From contig NZ_QXGI01000004.1 in NCBI RefSeq assembly GCF_003952025.1, positions 186,001 to 250,000 of the forward strand: a stretch of DNA of 64,000 bases, in the 5' to 3' direction. Positions 1 to 7,436 of the stretch are shown here, in pieces. Numbering within the stretch: the stretch's first letter is position 1; the number at the start of each line of letters is the position of its first letter. Made by a program: the position numbers and the translations under genes. The notes beneath the pieces were generated by a model. The model was not told the origin of the DNA, made no database searches, and worked only from the letters and a program-made list of their open reading frames with translations. The DNA comes from Bifidobacterium castoris. Lineage in GTDB: Bacteria > Actinomycetota > Actinomycetes > Actinomycetales > Bifidobacteriaceae.

Positions 1-543
1 TTCCGCAGGCACGTGCAGCCGGTGTTCCAGAACCCCTACGGCTCGCTCGATCCGATGTATTCGATCTTCCGTTCGATCGAGGAGCCGCTGCGCATCCACG
101 GCATCGGCGACAAGAAGAGCCGCGCGGCGCGTGTGCGCGAGCTGCTCGACATGGTCGAGCTGCCCGAATCGGTCATGCAGCGCTATCCGAACGAGCTGTC
201 CGGCGGCCAGCGCCAGCGCATCGCGATCGCGCGCGCGATGGCGCTCAACCCGGACGTCATCGTCTGCGACGAGGCCGTATCCGCGCTCGACGTGCTCGTG
301 CAGGACCAGGTGCTCCATCTGCTCAACGACCTGCAGGCGAAGAACGGGCTGAGCTACCTGTTCATCACGCACGACCTGGCCGTCGTGAGACAGATCGCCG
401 ACGACGTCGTCGTCATGCAGCACGGCAGGCTCGTCGAGCACGGCACGACCGACGAGGTCTTCCTGCACCCCCGGCAGCAGTACACGAAGGACCTGCTCGA
501 CGCGATCCCGGGAGGCAAGCTCGAGCTCGGCCTCGACCTGTGA
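1..543 (+). CDS. Oligopeptide-type ABC transporter ATP-binding protein, 3' part
   Basis: The gene is cut by the left edge: the frame is open from base 1, so the Walker A region is outside the window. What remains is the last ~180 residues of an ABC ATPase. The Q-loop ([11 protein letters not shown]), the signature motif LSGGQRQR, a Walker [13 protein letters not shown] and the H-loop THD are all present. The Q-loop wording and the C-terminal stretch are typical of the OppF/DppF side of peptide importers, so it probably powers peptide uptake as the last gene of an opp/dpp operon. The substrate cannot be told from this part. A strong hairpin follows the stop. Confidence 0.9.
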   Translation, partial: FRRHVQPVFQNPYGSLDPMYSIFRSIEEPLRIHGIGDKKSRAARVRELLDMVELPESVMQRYPNELSGGQRQRIAIARAMALNPDVIVCDEAVSALDVLVQDQVLHLLNDLQAKNGLSYLFITHDLAVVRQIADDVVVMQHGRLVEHGTTDEVFLHPRQQYTKDLLDAIPGGKLELGLDL

Positions 544-563
544 CCGCCTTCGCGGCCGTAGAC

Positions 564-609
564 GCGACAGCGGCGCGGCTCCCATGGTCGGGAGCCGCGC
601 CGCTGTCGC
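564..609. terminator. Hairpin terminator after the ABC ATPase gene
   Basis: Two perfect 20-base arms (564-583 and 590-609) with a 6-base loop lie between the plus-strand ABC gene and the minus-strand gene ending at 641. There is no T-run, as is common for high-G+C hairpins. It probably serves both converging genes. Confidence 0.75.
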
Positions 610-640
610 ATATGCAAGGCCGCATTGCAGCGTATGCCGG

Positions 641-1300
641 TCATTCCTCGACCGGATTGCGCTCCTCCTCGTCCCCGTCATCGGCGACGACGGAGCCGTC
701 CTCCTTCGCGAAGGTGTAGGCGGCCATGTGGTGCGCCTTGCCGATCCTGTGGATCGAATCCAGCAGATCGAAGGCCTGGGCGAAGATGATCAGCGAGAAG
801 ATCTCGTGCGTGACCTCCTTCGTGAGCAGATCGCCGCCGGGAAGATGGCCGAGCAGCACGAACGCGAAGAACATCGTCGGGTAGATGAGCTGGCGCTGGT
901 AGCTGTAGAAGAACGTGCGGTTGCTCAGATGGTAGATGCAGATCGGCACGAGGTTGATCGCCGAGAAGATGAGCTGGATGAGGACGAGCACGCCGACGCC
1001 CTGGTTGAAGTTGTCGTAGAAGACCTTCCCGAAGATCGACAGGAAGATGATGACGTAGACGTTCGCGCCGATGAGATACCACAGCTGCAGACGTCTGGAG
1101 TTCGTGAAGAAGCCGGCGATGAATACGATGAACACTGAGACCTCGATGAAGACGTCGCTGTAGAACTCGCTGTCGTCGCGCAACGAGACGACGGCGCAGA
1201 CGAGCGCGACGGCGACGAGCGCCATGCACGCGAGGAACATCCTGGGGACATGCGGGCGCGGGGCGCCGGTGGGCAGGGAACGCTGTGGTGTGGACATCAT
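641..1300 (-). CDS. Multi-pass membrane protein of unknown function
   Basis: This encodes a 219-residue protein with about six hydrophobic helices, for example around MFLACMALVAVALV, VFIVFIAGFF and YLIGANVYVIIFLSIFG, and an acidic C-terminal tail rich in D and E. I recognise no family. The frame stays open further upstream, but the extra 91 codons are R/P-rich with no membrane character, so I start at the ATG-ATG pair (1300 or 1297). No clear ribosome site precedes it. It stands alone, facing away from the exonuclease gene. Confidence 0.7.
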   Translation of the reverse strand: MMSTPQRSLPTGAPRPHVPRMFLACMALVAVALVCAVVSLRDDSEFYSDVFIEVSVFIVFIAGFFTNSRRLQLWYLIGANVYVIIFLSIFGKVFYDNFNQGVGVLVLIQLIFSAINLVPICIYHLSNRTFFYSYQRQLIYPTMFFAFVLLGHLPGGDLLTKEVTHEIFSLIIFAQAFDLLDSIHRIGKAHHMAAYTFAKEDGSVVADDGDEEERNPVEE

Positions 1301-1469
1301 TGCTCGATTCGTTGACGGGACCTGTTCATCCGATGACGGTTCCCACGGTAGTGCGCCTTCGATGACGCCGCAGAAGTACGCCGAGGCCGAACGCGGTCGG
1401 CGCCGGCGCGCTCCCGCGCGTTGCGAAGCCGGCGGCGTTCGGACATGCGCACGGGTAGTCTCGTGACCT

Positions 1470-2330
1470 ATGACGATGACGATCACGACTTCAAACCTCA
1501 ACGGCATCCGCGCCGCGAAACGCAAAGGCATGGACCAATGGCTCCTCGGACACACGCCGGACGTGTGGTGCATGCAGGAGACCCGCGCCCCGCAGGAGAT
1601 CCTCGACGAGATCTTCCGGCAGATCGGCGACGACTACGTGCAGGCGGGGAAGGTGCAGGACCCGGCCGACGTCCATGTAATCGACGACGTGTGCAGGATC
1701 AAGGGCCGCGCCGGCGTCGGGCTCGTCAGCGTGCTGCCGGTCGAGGACGCGCGCATCGGGCTGCCCGGGCTCGACGAGGACGTGGACACCGGACGCTGGG
1801 TGGAGACCGACGTCAGGACCGAACAGGGGTACACGCTGACCGTCGCCTGCGTGTACGTGCATGCGGGCGGCGACGGCGACGACATCAAGGAGGTGCAGAA
1901 GTACCGCTTCCTCGACGCGATGACGGCCCGCATGGAGCAGATGCGCCGGGAGGCGGCGTCCGGCGGCAGGCAGGCCGTCATCTGCGGCGACTTCAACATC
2001 GCGCACAAGCCGATCGACCTGAAGAACGCGAAGGCGAACCTGAAGACGCACGGCTTCCTGCCCGCCGAACGCGCCTACATCGACAAATGGCTCGACGAGA
2101 TGGAATACGTCGACGTCATGCGCGACCTCGCCGGCGACATCCAAGGGCCGTACACGTGGTGGAGCCAGCGCGGACGCGCCTTCGACAACGACGCCGGATG
2201 GCGCATCGACTACCAGTTCGCGACGCCCGAGCTCGCGCAGACGGCGCGCGGCTTCATCGTCGACCGCGCCGAGGGATGGGACAAGCGGTGGTCGGACCAT
2301 GCGCCGCTGAGCATCACCTACGACGTGTGA
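1470..2330 (+). CDS. xth: Exodeoxyribonuclease III
   Basis: This 286-residue protein is an ExoIII/Xth member of the endonuclease-exonuclease-phosphatase family, which cuts DNA at abasic sites and trims 3' ends in base excision repair. Visible motifs are N-terminal SNLNGIR, MQET with the metal-binding Glu, the catalytic GDFN near the middle and C-terminal SDHAPL. Length is normal for the family. A TAGTCT -10 box lies at 1456-1461, eight bases before the ATG, and no ribosome site is present, so the message is probably leaderless. It is transcribed alone. Confidence 0.92.
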   Translation: MTMTITTSNLNGIRAAKRKGMDQWLLGHTPDVWCMQETRAPQEILDEIFRQIGDDYVQAGKVQDPADVHVIDDVCRIKGRAGVGLVSVLPVEDARIGLPGLDEDVDTGRWVETDVRTEQGYTLTVACVYVHAGGDGDDIKEVQKYRFLDAMTARMEQMRREAASGGRQAVICGDFNIAHKPIDLKNAKANLKTHGFLPAERAYIDKWLDEMEYVDVMRDLAGDIQGPYTWWSQRGRAFDNDAGWRIDYQFATPELAQTARGFIVDRAEGWDKRWSDHAPLSITYDV

Positions 2331-2513
2331 GCGGACCCGACGGACCCCCTCGGGACATGCTGTGGAAAGGTGGTGACGGAACACGGCCGGCCGCGGACGC
2401 GGGCCGTGCGCTCGTGCTAGGCTAGTGGCGGTAAATCATGGGCATGGGCGCGCTCTGGGCGACGACGTCGACGGCATGGGCGCGCGCATCAGCAGACAGG
2501 AGACGAGGCACTG

Positions 2514-3500
2514 ATGGGACTGTTCGGATTCGGCAGGAAGAAGAAGGAGAAGGAGACGACGGCGAAGGAGCGCGAGGAACGCCTCGCGCAGGCCGTCGCC
2601 TCGCAGACCGAGGACGTCGCGCGGGAGGATGCCGAAGACATCGACGTCACAGACGCCGGGCGGCCCGGGCATGGCCGGGACGTCTCGAAGGAGGAGCGCG
2701 CCGCCGAGGCGAAGGCCGTGCGCGACGACGAATCCGAGGGGCTGCCGGAAGCCGCCGACGCCGAAGGCGGCGAGGATCTGGCCGTGCCGACCGAGGCGGT
2801 CATGGACTACGCCGGCCGCGGAGAACAGTTCGGCCCGTGGGACATCAGCGAGGACAACGGCCCCGACTATGACGAATACCTGTCGCTCGGCTCCTTCTAC
2901 ATACCGTTCGTGCAGGGCATCCAGCTGCGTCTCAAGGCGAGCAAGGCGGACAACACGCTGCTCGGCGCCACGGTGACGATTGGCCGCTCGAGCCTCGAGC
3001 TCGAGGCCTTCGCGGCGCCCAAGACGATGGGCCTGTGGGACGACGTGCGCGACGACCTCGTCGCGGCGAACCCGGCCGCCACGGTGGAGCCCGGCATCTT
3101 CGGCGCCGAGGTGCGCCTGCCGATCCAGCTGCCGAACGGCAAGAAGCACATCACGCGCATCGTCGGCGTCGACGGCCCGCGCTGGATGCTGCGCGGCATC
3201 TTCTCCGGACCGGCCGCCGACGATTCCGACAGTCCGGAGGCGAAGGTGCTCGACCGCTTCTTCTCGTACATCGTCGTCGACCGCGGCGAGGAGCCGCTCG
3301 CGCCGCGCGACCTCATCCCGATGGCGCAGCCGCTGACGCCGGGCGAACGCCGCGCGATGGCGCAGGCCGCGACGGCCGAGGACGGCGACGAAGCCCCTGC
3401 GACGATCGACGGCAAGCCGACCGGTCCGATGAACTCCGACCACGAGGTCGAGCAGAAGACGACGCTGTCGCGCGGGCCGATGTTCTCCGAACTGCGCTGA
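2514..3500 (+). CDS. DUF3710 domain protein
   Basis: This 328-residue soluble protein has a highly charged N-terminal ~100 residues (K/E-rich, then D/E/A-rich) followed by the DUF3710 fold, which begins near FGPWDISEDNGPDYDEYLSLGS. DUF3710 is a conserved actinobacterial family of unknown function. An AGGAGA ribosome site precedes the ATG. The next gene starts four bases after the stop, and DUF3710-DUF3159 pairs are common in actinobacteria, so they probably share an operon. I infer no biochemical role. Confidence 0.85.
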   Translation: MGLFGFGRKKKEKETTAKEREERLAQAVASQTEDVAREDAEDIDVTDAGRPGHGRDVSKEERAAEAKAVRDDESEGLPEAADAEGGEDLAVPTEAVMDYAGRGEQFGPWDISEDNGPDYDEYLSLGSFYIPFVQGIQLRLKASKADNTLLGATVTIGRSSLELEAFAAPKTMGLWDDVRDDLVAANPAATVEPGIFGAEVRLPIQLPNGKKHITRIVGVDGPRWMLRGIFSGPAADDSDSPEAKVLDRFFSYIVVDRGEEPLAPRDLIPMAQPLTPGERRAMAQAATAEDGDEAPATIDGKPTGPMNSDHEVEQKTTLSRGPMFSELR

Positions 3501-3504
3501 CGGC

Positions 3505-4281
3505 ATGGACCGCACACGCACACGCACCGGACTCGGCGCGCTCGCAGCCGGCGGCGACGACTTCTCGGTCATCCAGGCGATAGGCGGCCCGCGGGGCGTC
3601 GTCGAATCGATGCTGCCCGGCGTCGTCTTCGTCGTCATGTTCATCGTCACGAGCGACCTGAGGCTCACCGTCATCGTCTCCGCGGCGCTCGCGGTCGCGC
3701 AGGTCGTCGTGCGGCTGTGCCAGCGGCAGTCGGTCATGGGCGCGCTCTCGGGGCTGGCGGCCGTCGCGATCTGCCTGGTATGGGCGTGGAAGAGCGGCGA
3801 GGCGCGCAACTACTACATGTACGGCTTCATCACGAACGCCGTATACATCGTCGTGCTGCTCGTCTCGCTGCTCGTCAAGGTCCCCGGGCTCGGCTTCATG
3901 ATCGAGTTCATCCGCTCGCTGCCGACCGAACGCTTCCGCGCATGGCTCGACGGCTGGCGCTCCGACCGTGCGCTGATGCGCGCCTACGCCACGATCACCT
4001 GGCTGTGGATCGGCGTGTTCGCGCTGCGCCTGGCCGTGCAGGTGCCGCTGTACCTGACGAACCACGTCGGATGGCTCGGCACGGCGCGGCTGCTGATGGG
4101 CATCCCGTTCTGGGCGCTCGCGATCTGGGTGTCCTACCTGATCGTGGCCGATCCGATGCACCGCCACAGGCAGCTCGAGCTCAGGCGCACCGAGGAGGAG
4201 AGCGAGCAGGAGGCCGAGGAGGCCAACGAATGCGAAGCCGCCGATGAGGACGCGCGCCCGCGCGCCGACGGACGATCATGA
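3505..4281 (+). CDS. DUF3159 membrane protein
   Basis: This 258-residue integral membrane protein has about six helices, for example VVFVVMFIVTSDLRLTVIVSAALAV, a YMYGFITNAVYIVVLLVSLLV segment and a last helix before a charged E-rich C-terminus. It matches the DUF3159 family of actinobacteria, whose function is unknown. It follows the DUF3710 gene with a four-base gap and overlaps the next gene by ATGA (4278-4281), so the three are translationally coupled. Confidence 0.85.
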   Translation: MDRTRTRTGLGALAAGGDDFSVIQAIGGPRGVVESMLPGVVFVVMFIVTSDLRLTVIVSAALAVAQVVVRLCQRQSVMGALSGLAAVAICLVWAWKSGEARNYYMYGFITNAVYIVVLLVSLLVKVPGLGFMIEFIRSLPTERFRAWLDGWRSDRALMRAYATITWLWIGVFALRLAVQVPLYLTNHVGWLGTARLLMGIPFWALAIWVSYLIVADPMHRHRQLELRRTEEESEQEAEEANECEAADEDARPRADGRS

Positions 4282-4871
4282 GACGGGAGCCTGGCATGGG
4301 CAATGGCATCATCTTCAAGGTGGCTGTGGGCGTGTGCTGCGCGCTCGCCGTCTGCGCGCTGGCCTCATGCGCGCCGAAGGGCGCCGCGGTCGGCGACACC
4401 GGCGCGTCGCGCCCGGACGACCCGGCGCATGTCGATTCGCCGGGCGAGACGCGGACCGTCGCGGTCGTCGGCTCCGCGAACGGCGCGGACGGACTCGTCG
4501 AGGAGGCCCTGGACGCCGACGGCTACAAGGTCGTCCTCACGCCGGTGGACGCCGCCGACGATGCGGGGGACGCGCGGATCCAGGCGGTGCGCGACGCCGT
4601 CGGGCGCAACGTGAGCCTGATCGTCATCGCGGGGACGGACATGTCGCGGCAGCCGGACCGGTGGCGCGACGCGCTGCGGCTCGCACGCGACGCAGGCATC
4701 CCCGTCGTGCTGCTCGACCCCGTCTCGCAGCCGGACGACGACGAGCTGTTCGCCGCCTCGTTCAGGGTCAACGACCGCATGATGGACGCGGTCCCGGTCG
4801 GCGAGGCGGTGCGCCGGGTCATCGAGGACGAGCCGCACGGACGCGACGTCATCGTCACGACGCTGCATTGA
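4278..4871 (+). CDS. Secreted lipoprotein with a periplasmic-binding-like fold
   Basis: The protein (up to 197 residues) has a lipoprotein signal peptide: basic start, hydrophobic VAVGVCCALAVCALA and lipobox LASC, so it should be lipid-anchored outside the cell. The mature part reads like one lobe of a sugar-binding or LacI-like Rossmann fold (TVAVVGSANGADGLVEEAL, then VSLIVIAGTDMS, then GIPVVLLDPV). It is only half the usual size of such proteins, so it may be a single-domain relative or a remnant. The ATG at 4278 overlaps the upstream stop; an ATG at 4296, preceded by GGGAG, is also plausible. Substrate unknown. Confidence 0.75.
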   Translation: MRREPGMGNGIIFKVAVGVCCALAVCALASCAPKGAAVGDTGASRPDDPAHVDSPGETRTVAVVGSANGADGLVEEALDADGYKVVLTPVDAADDAGDARIQAVRDAVGRNVSLIVIAGTDMSRQPDRWRDALRLARDAGIPVVLLDPVSQPDDDELFAASFRVNDRMMDAVPVGEAVRRVIEDEPHGRDVIVTTLH

Positions 4872-4954
4872 TTGCATCGGCATCCCCAAAAAACCCATAC
4901 ACAACAGCAACGCATGCCGCGCACGAGACGGCACGGGACAGGACAGGAGAGCGC

Positions 4955-6265
4955 ATGGAAGCCACGGTGGACATCGAACGGTACGCGGACCAGGGCAGGT
5001 GCGTCGCGCACATCGACGGGCGCGTCGTCTTCGTGCGCTTCGCGCTGCCCGGCGAACGCGTGAGGATCGTGCTCGACGAACCGGCGGACCGCAAGGACCG
5101 CTTCTGGACGGGCGAGGTCGTCGAGGTGCTCGAGGCGAGCCCGGACCGCGTCGAGCCGGCGTGGCCGTTTGCCGGACCGCTCGCGATGGGAGGCGGCGTC
5201 GGCGGCGCCGACCTCATCCACGTCTCGCTCGAAGGCCAGGAACGTTGGAAGGCGGCCGCCGTCCGCGACGTCATGGCCCGGCTCGGGCACGTCGAACTCG
5301 ACGACGTGCCCGTCTACGCGATGCCCGGCGACGAGGAGGCGCGGGGCCTTCATTGGCGCACGCGCATCGAGATGATCACCGACGACGAGGGCCGGCCGTC
5401 GATGCACCGCCGCGGCAGCCATCTGCGCGTGCCGATCGAGACGATGCCGCTCGCGACGCGCGCCGTGCTCGAGGCGGCCGCGATGAACGACATCTGGGAC
5501 GGCGCGCTGCCGGCGAACGCGCAGCTGCGCGTCGCGGTGCCCGAGCCGCGCGCCGAAGCCGCCGAAACCGCGACGCCCGGGGCGCTGCGCCGGGCGATAG
5601 GGGACAACTACGCGGTCATCGTCGACGGCAAGGTGCGCCACGGCAGCCGCAACCTCACCGAGCGGATCTCCGTCGACGGCCGCGAATTCACGTACACGGT
5701 CGACGCCGCCGGCTTCTGGCAGATGCACCGCGAGGCGCCGCAGGCGCTGCCGCAGTATGTCGTCGACCAGGTCCGCGAGGCGCTCGCCGGCCGCGCGCCG
5801 CGCAACGGCCGCAACCTCGTCATCTGGGATCTGTACTCCGGCTCGGGGCTGTTCACGCTGCCGCTCGCGACGTTGGTCGACGACCACGCGAAGCTCGTCA
5901 GCATCGAAGGCTCGAAGACGGCCGTCGCCAACGGCCGCCGCAACCTCAAGGCCGCCGGCGTCCACACCGTGCAGGCGTTGTGCGGGGACGTGCTTAGGAC
6001 GCTCGAAAAGGACGTCGACCCGCAGCGCGCGCATCCGGACGTCGTCGTCCTCGACCCGCCGCGCGCCGGCGCGAAGGCGAAGGTGTGCGCGAAGATCGCC
6101 GACTCCGGCGCGCCGGTCGTCGTCTACATCGCCTGCGACCCGGCGTCGCTCGCGCGCGACACGGCGACGCTGACGCGGCTCGGATACGCGCTGCGCTCGA
6201 TCGCCGCCTTCGACATCTATCCGATGACGCACCATGTGGAGACGGTCGCCGTCTTCACGAGATGA
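4955..6265 (+). CDS. TrmA/RumA-family 5-methyluridine RNA methyltransferase
   Basis: This 436-residue protein has a TRAM-like RNA-binding N-terminus (residues ~1-70) and a SAM-dependent methyltransferase domain. The SAM loop is DLYSGSGLFTLPLA near residue 292, DPPRAGA lies near 368, and the catalytic Cys sits in ACDPASLARD near 393. The family methylates C5 of uridine in tRNA or 23S rRNA; which target applies here cannot be decided, and the [4Fe-4S] cysteine cluster of RlmD-type enzymes is not evident. The start is set by AGGAGA at 4945-4950. The frame is open upstream but reads as antisense-like Arg-rich sequence. Confidence 0.88.
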   Translation: MEATVDIERYADQGRCVAHIDGRVVFVRFALPGERVRIVLDEPADRKDRFWTGEVVEVLEASPDRVEPAWPFAGPLAMGGGVGGADLIHVSLEGQERWKAAAVRDVMARLGHVELDDVPVYAMPGDEEARGLHWRTRIEMITDDEGRPSMHRRGSHLRVPIETMPLATRAVLEAAAMNDIWDGALPANAQLRVAVPEPRAEAAETATPGALRRAIGDNYAVIVDGKVRHGSRNLTERISVDGREFTYTVDAAGFWQMHREAPQALPQYVVDQVREALAGRAPRNGRNLVIWDLYSGSGLFTLPLATLVDDHAKLVSIEGSKTAVANGRRNLKAAGVHTVQALCGDVLRTLEKDVDPQRAHPDVVVLDPPRAGAKAKVCAKIADSGAPVVVYIACDPASLARDTATLTRLGYALRSIAAFDIYPMTHHVETVAVFTR

Positions 6266-6275
6266 ACGATCCGCG

Positions 6276-7070
6276 ATGAAGCATACGCCGCTCGACGACC
6301 CCTCCGCGCTGCTCGACGCCTGTCCCGCCACGATGCGGGCCCTGATCGAAGGGGCGCCGATCCACGACAGCTCGAGTTCGCCGCAGGCCCGCGTGTACTA
6401 CGCCGACGCCGCAGGAGGCCTGTACCTCAAGCGCGCGGCCGCAGGCGCGCTCGCGCGTGAGGCGACGATGACGGGGTATTTCCATGGCCTCGGCATCGGC
6501 GCGCGGCTGCTCGGCTACGTCGGCGCCGAGGAGGACTGGATGCTGACGGCGGCGCTCGGAGGCGACGACTGCACGGCGGCGCGGTACCTCGAAGGGCCTG
6601 AACGCCTTGCCGAGACGATCGGCACGCTGCTGCGCCGGCTGCACGAGACGGATGCGTCCGATTGCCCGATGCGCGACTGCATGGACCGCTGCCGGGCCGA
6701 CGTCGAGGCGAACGTCGAGGAGAGGCTGCGCCATCCTCCCCAGGAATCGCAGATGTTCGGCCACGCCTCGGTCGAAGAGGCGTACCGCGTCGCATCCGAA
6801 GGCCTTGGCGGGCTGACCGGGCGGGTGCTGCTGCACGGCGATTACTGCCTGCCGAACATCATGCTGGAAGACTGGCGGCTGAGCGGCTACATCGACGTGG
6901 GCGGGGCGGGCGTCGGCGACCGGCACGTCGACGTGTTCTGGGGTGCGTGGACGCTCATGTTCAACCTGCATACGGACCGGTACCGGGACCGTTTCCTCGA
7001 CGCCTACGGCCGTGACGTCATCGACGAAGAGGCGCTCGCGGTGGTCGGCGCCGCCGCCGTGTTCGGCTGA
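6276..7070 (+). CDS. APH(3')-like aminoglycoside phosphotransferase
   Basis: This 264-residue kinase has the length and layout of aminoglycoside 3'-phosphotransferases. It has a VYYADAAGGLYLKR nucleotide-binding segment with the conserved Lys, a HETDASDCPM stretch matching the family's interdomain region, the catalytic loop HGDYCLPN and a metal-binding Asp in YIDVGG followed by DRH.D. It appears complete to the C-terminus. The family phosphorylates the 3'-OH of kanamycin-type drugs; whether this one does is inference. The start is ten bases after the methyltransferase stop, with no good ribosome site, so it may be translationally coupled. The next locus is a decayed GyrI-like gene. Confidence 0.8.
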   Translation: MKHTPLDDPSALLDACPATMRALIEGAPIHDSSSSPQARVYYADAAGGLYLKRAAAGALAREATMTGYFHGLGIGARLLGYVGAEEDWMLTAALGGDDCTAARYLEGPERLAETIGTLLRRLHETDASDCPMRDCMDRCRADVEANVEERLRHPPQESQMFGHASVEEAYRVASEGLGGLTGRVLLHGDYCLPNIMLEDWRLSGYIDVGGAGVGDRHVDVFWGAWTLMFNLHTDRYRDRFLDAYGRDVIDEEALAVVGAAAVFG

Positions 7071-7098
7071 ATGCCGTCGCCGACGTCGCGACGAGGCC

Positions 7099-7395
7099 AT
7101 GGTCTTCGACCCCAAGAAGGGGGCAGCGAGTGCTATCTGCCTGCGGAGCAGCCGCGGATCGTCGACGTCCCGCCGATGGACTGCATCGCCGTGGCGGGGT
7201 CCGCAGATCCGAGCGAACCGGACGGCCCCTGCAGGCAGGCGCTCGCGATGCCGTACACCGAATCAGGATGAGCAAGAAGGGCGGATCGGACGGATCGACG
7301 GCCATCTCGGCTTCCGTCTACCGCCCCAGGAGGGCTTCCGGCGGCAGGGCGACGGAGGGACGGTCGACTTTGCGGTCCCTGTTCCCCGATGGCGC
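7099..7395 (+). pseudogene. Frameshifted remnant of a GyrI-like small-molecule-binding protein
   Basis: No single frame encodes a protein here, but three frames in order spell out the start of a GyrI-like/effector-binding-domain protein. MVFDPKKG is in the 7099 frame. SECYLPAEQPRIVDVPPMD and IAVAGSADPSEPDGP are in the frame that stops at 7271. MSKKGG is in a second frame, and IDGHLGFRLPPQEGF then QGDGGTVDFA in a third. Known family members read roughly KKE-YLP-P-IV-VP-M-IAV-G-NP-E-G, then Y-KMSKK, then G-VPPLEG. At least three frameshifts, an internal loss near 7255 and absence of the last ~100 residues indicate a dead gene. Confidence 0.7.
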
Positions 7396-7436
7396 GGGGA
7401 TGGCCGCCATGCATACGGTCGGGTAGACTGGCGCGC

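Noticed and set aside
2380-2415. CACGGCC/GGCCGTG hairpin after xth
   Set aside because: It has only seven paired bases with a long G+C-rich interior; too weak to call a terminator with confidence.
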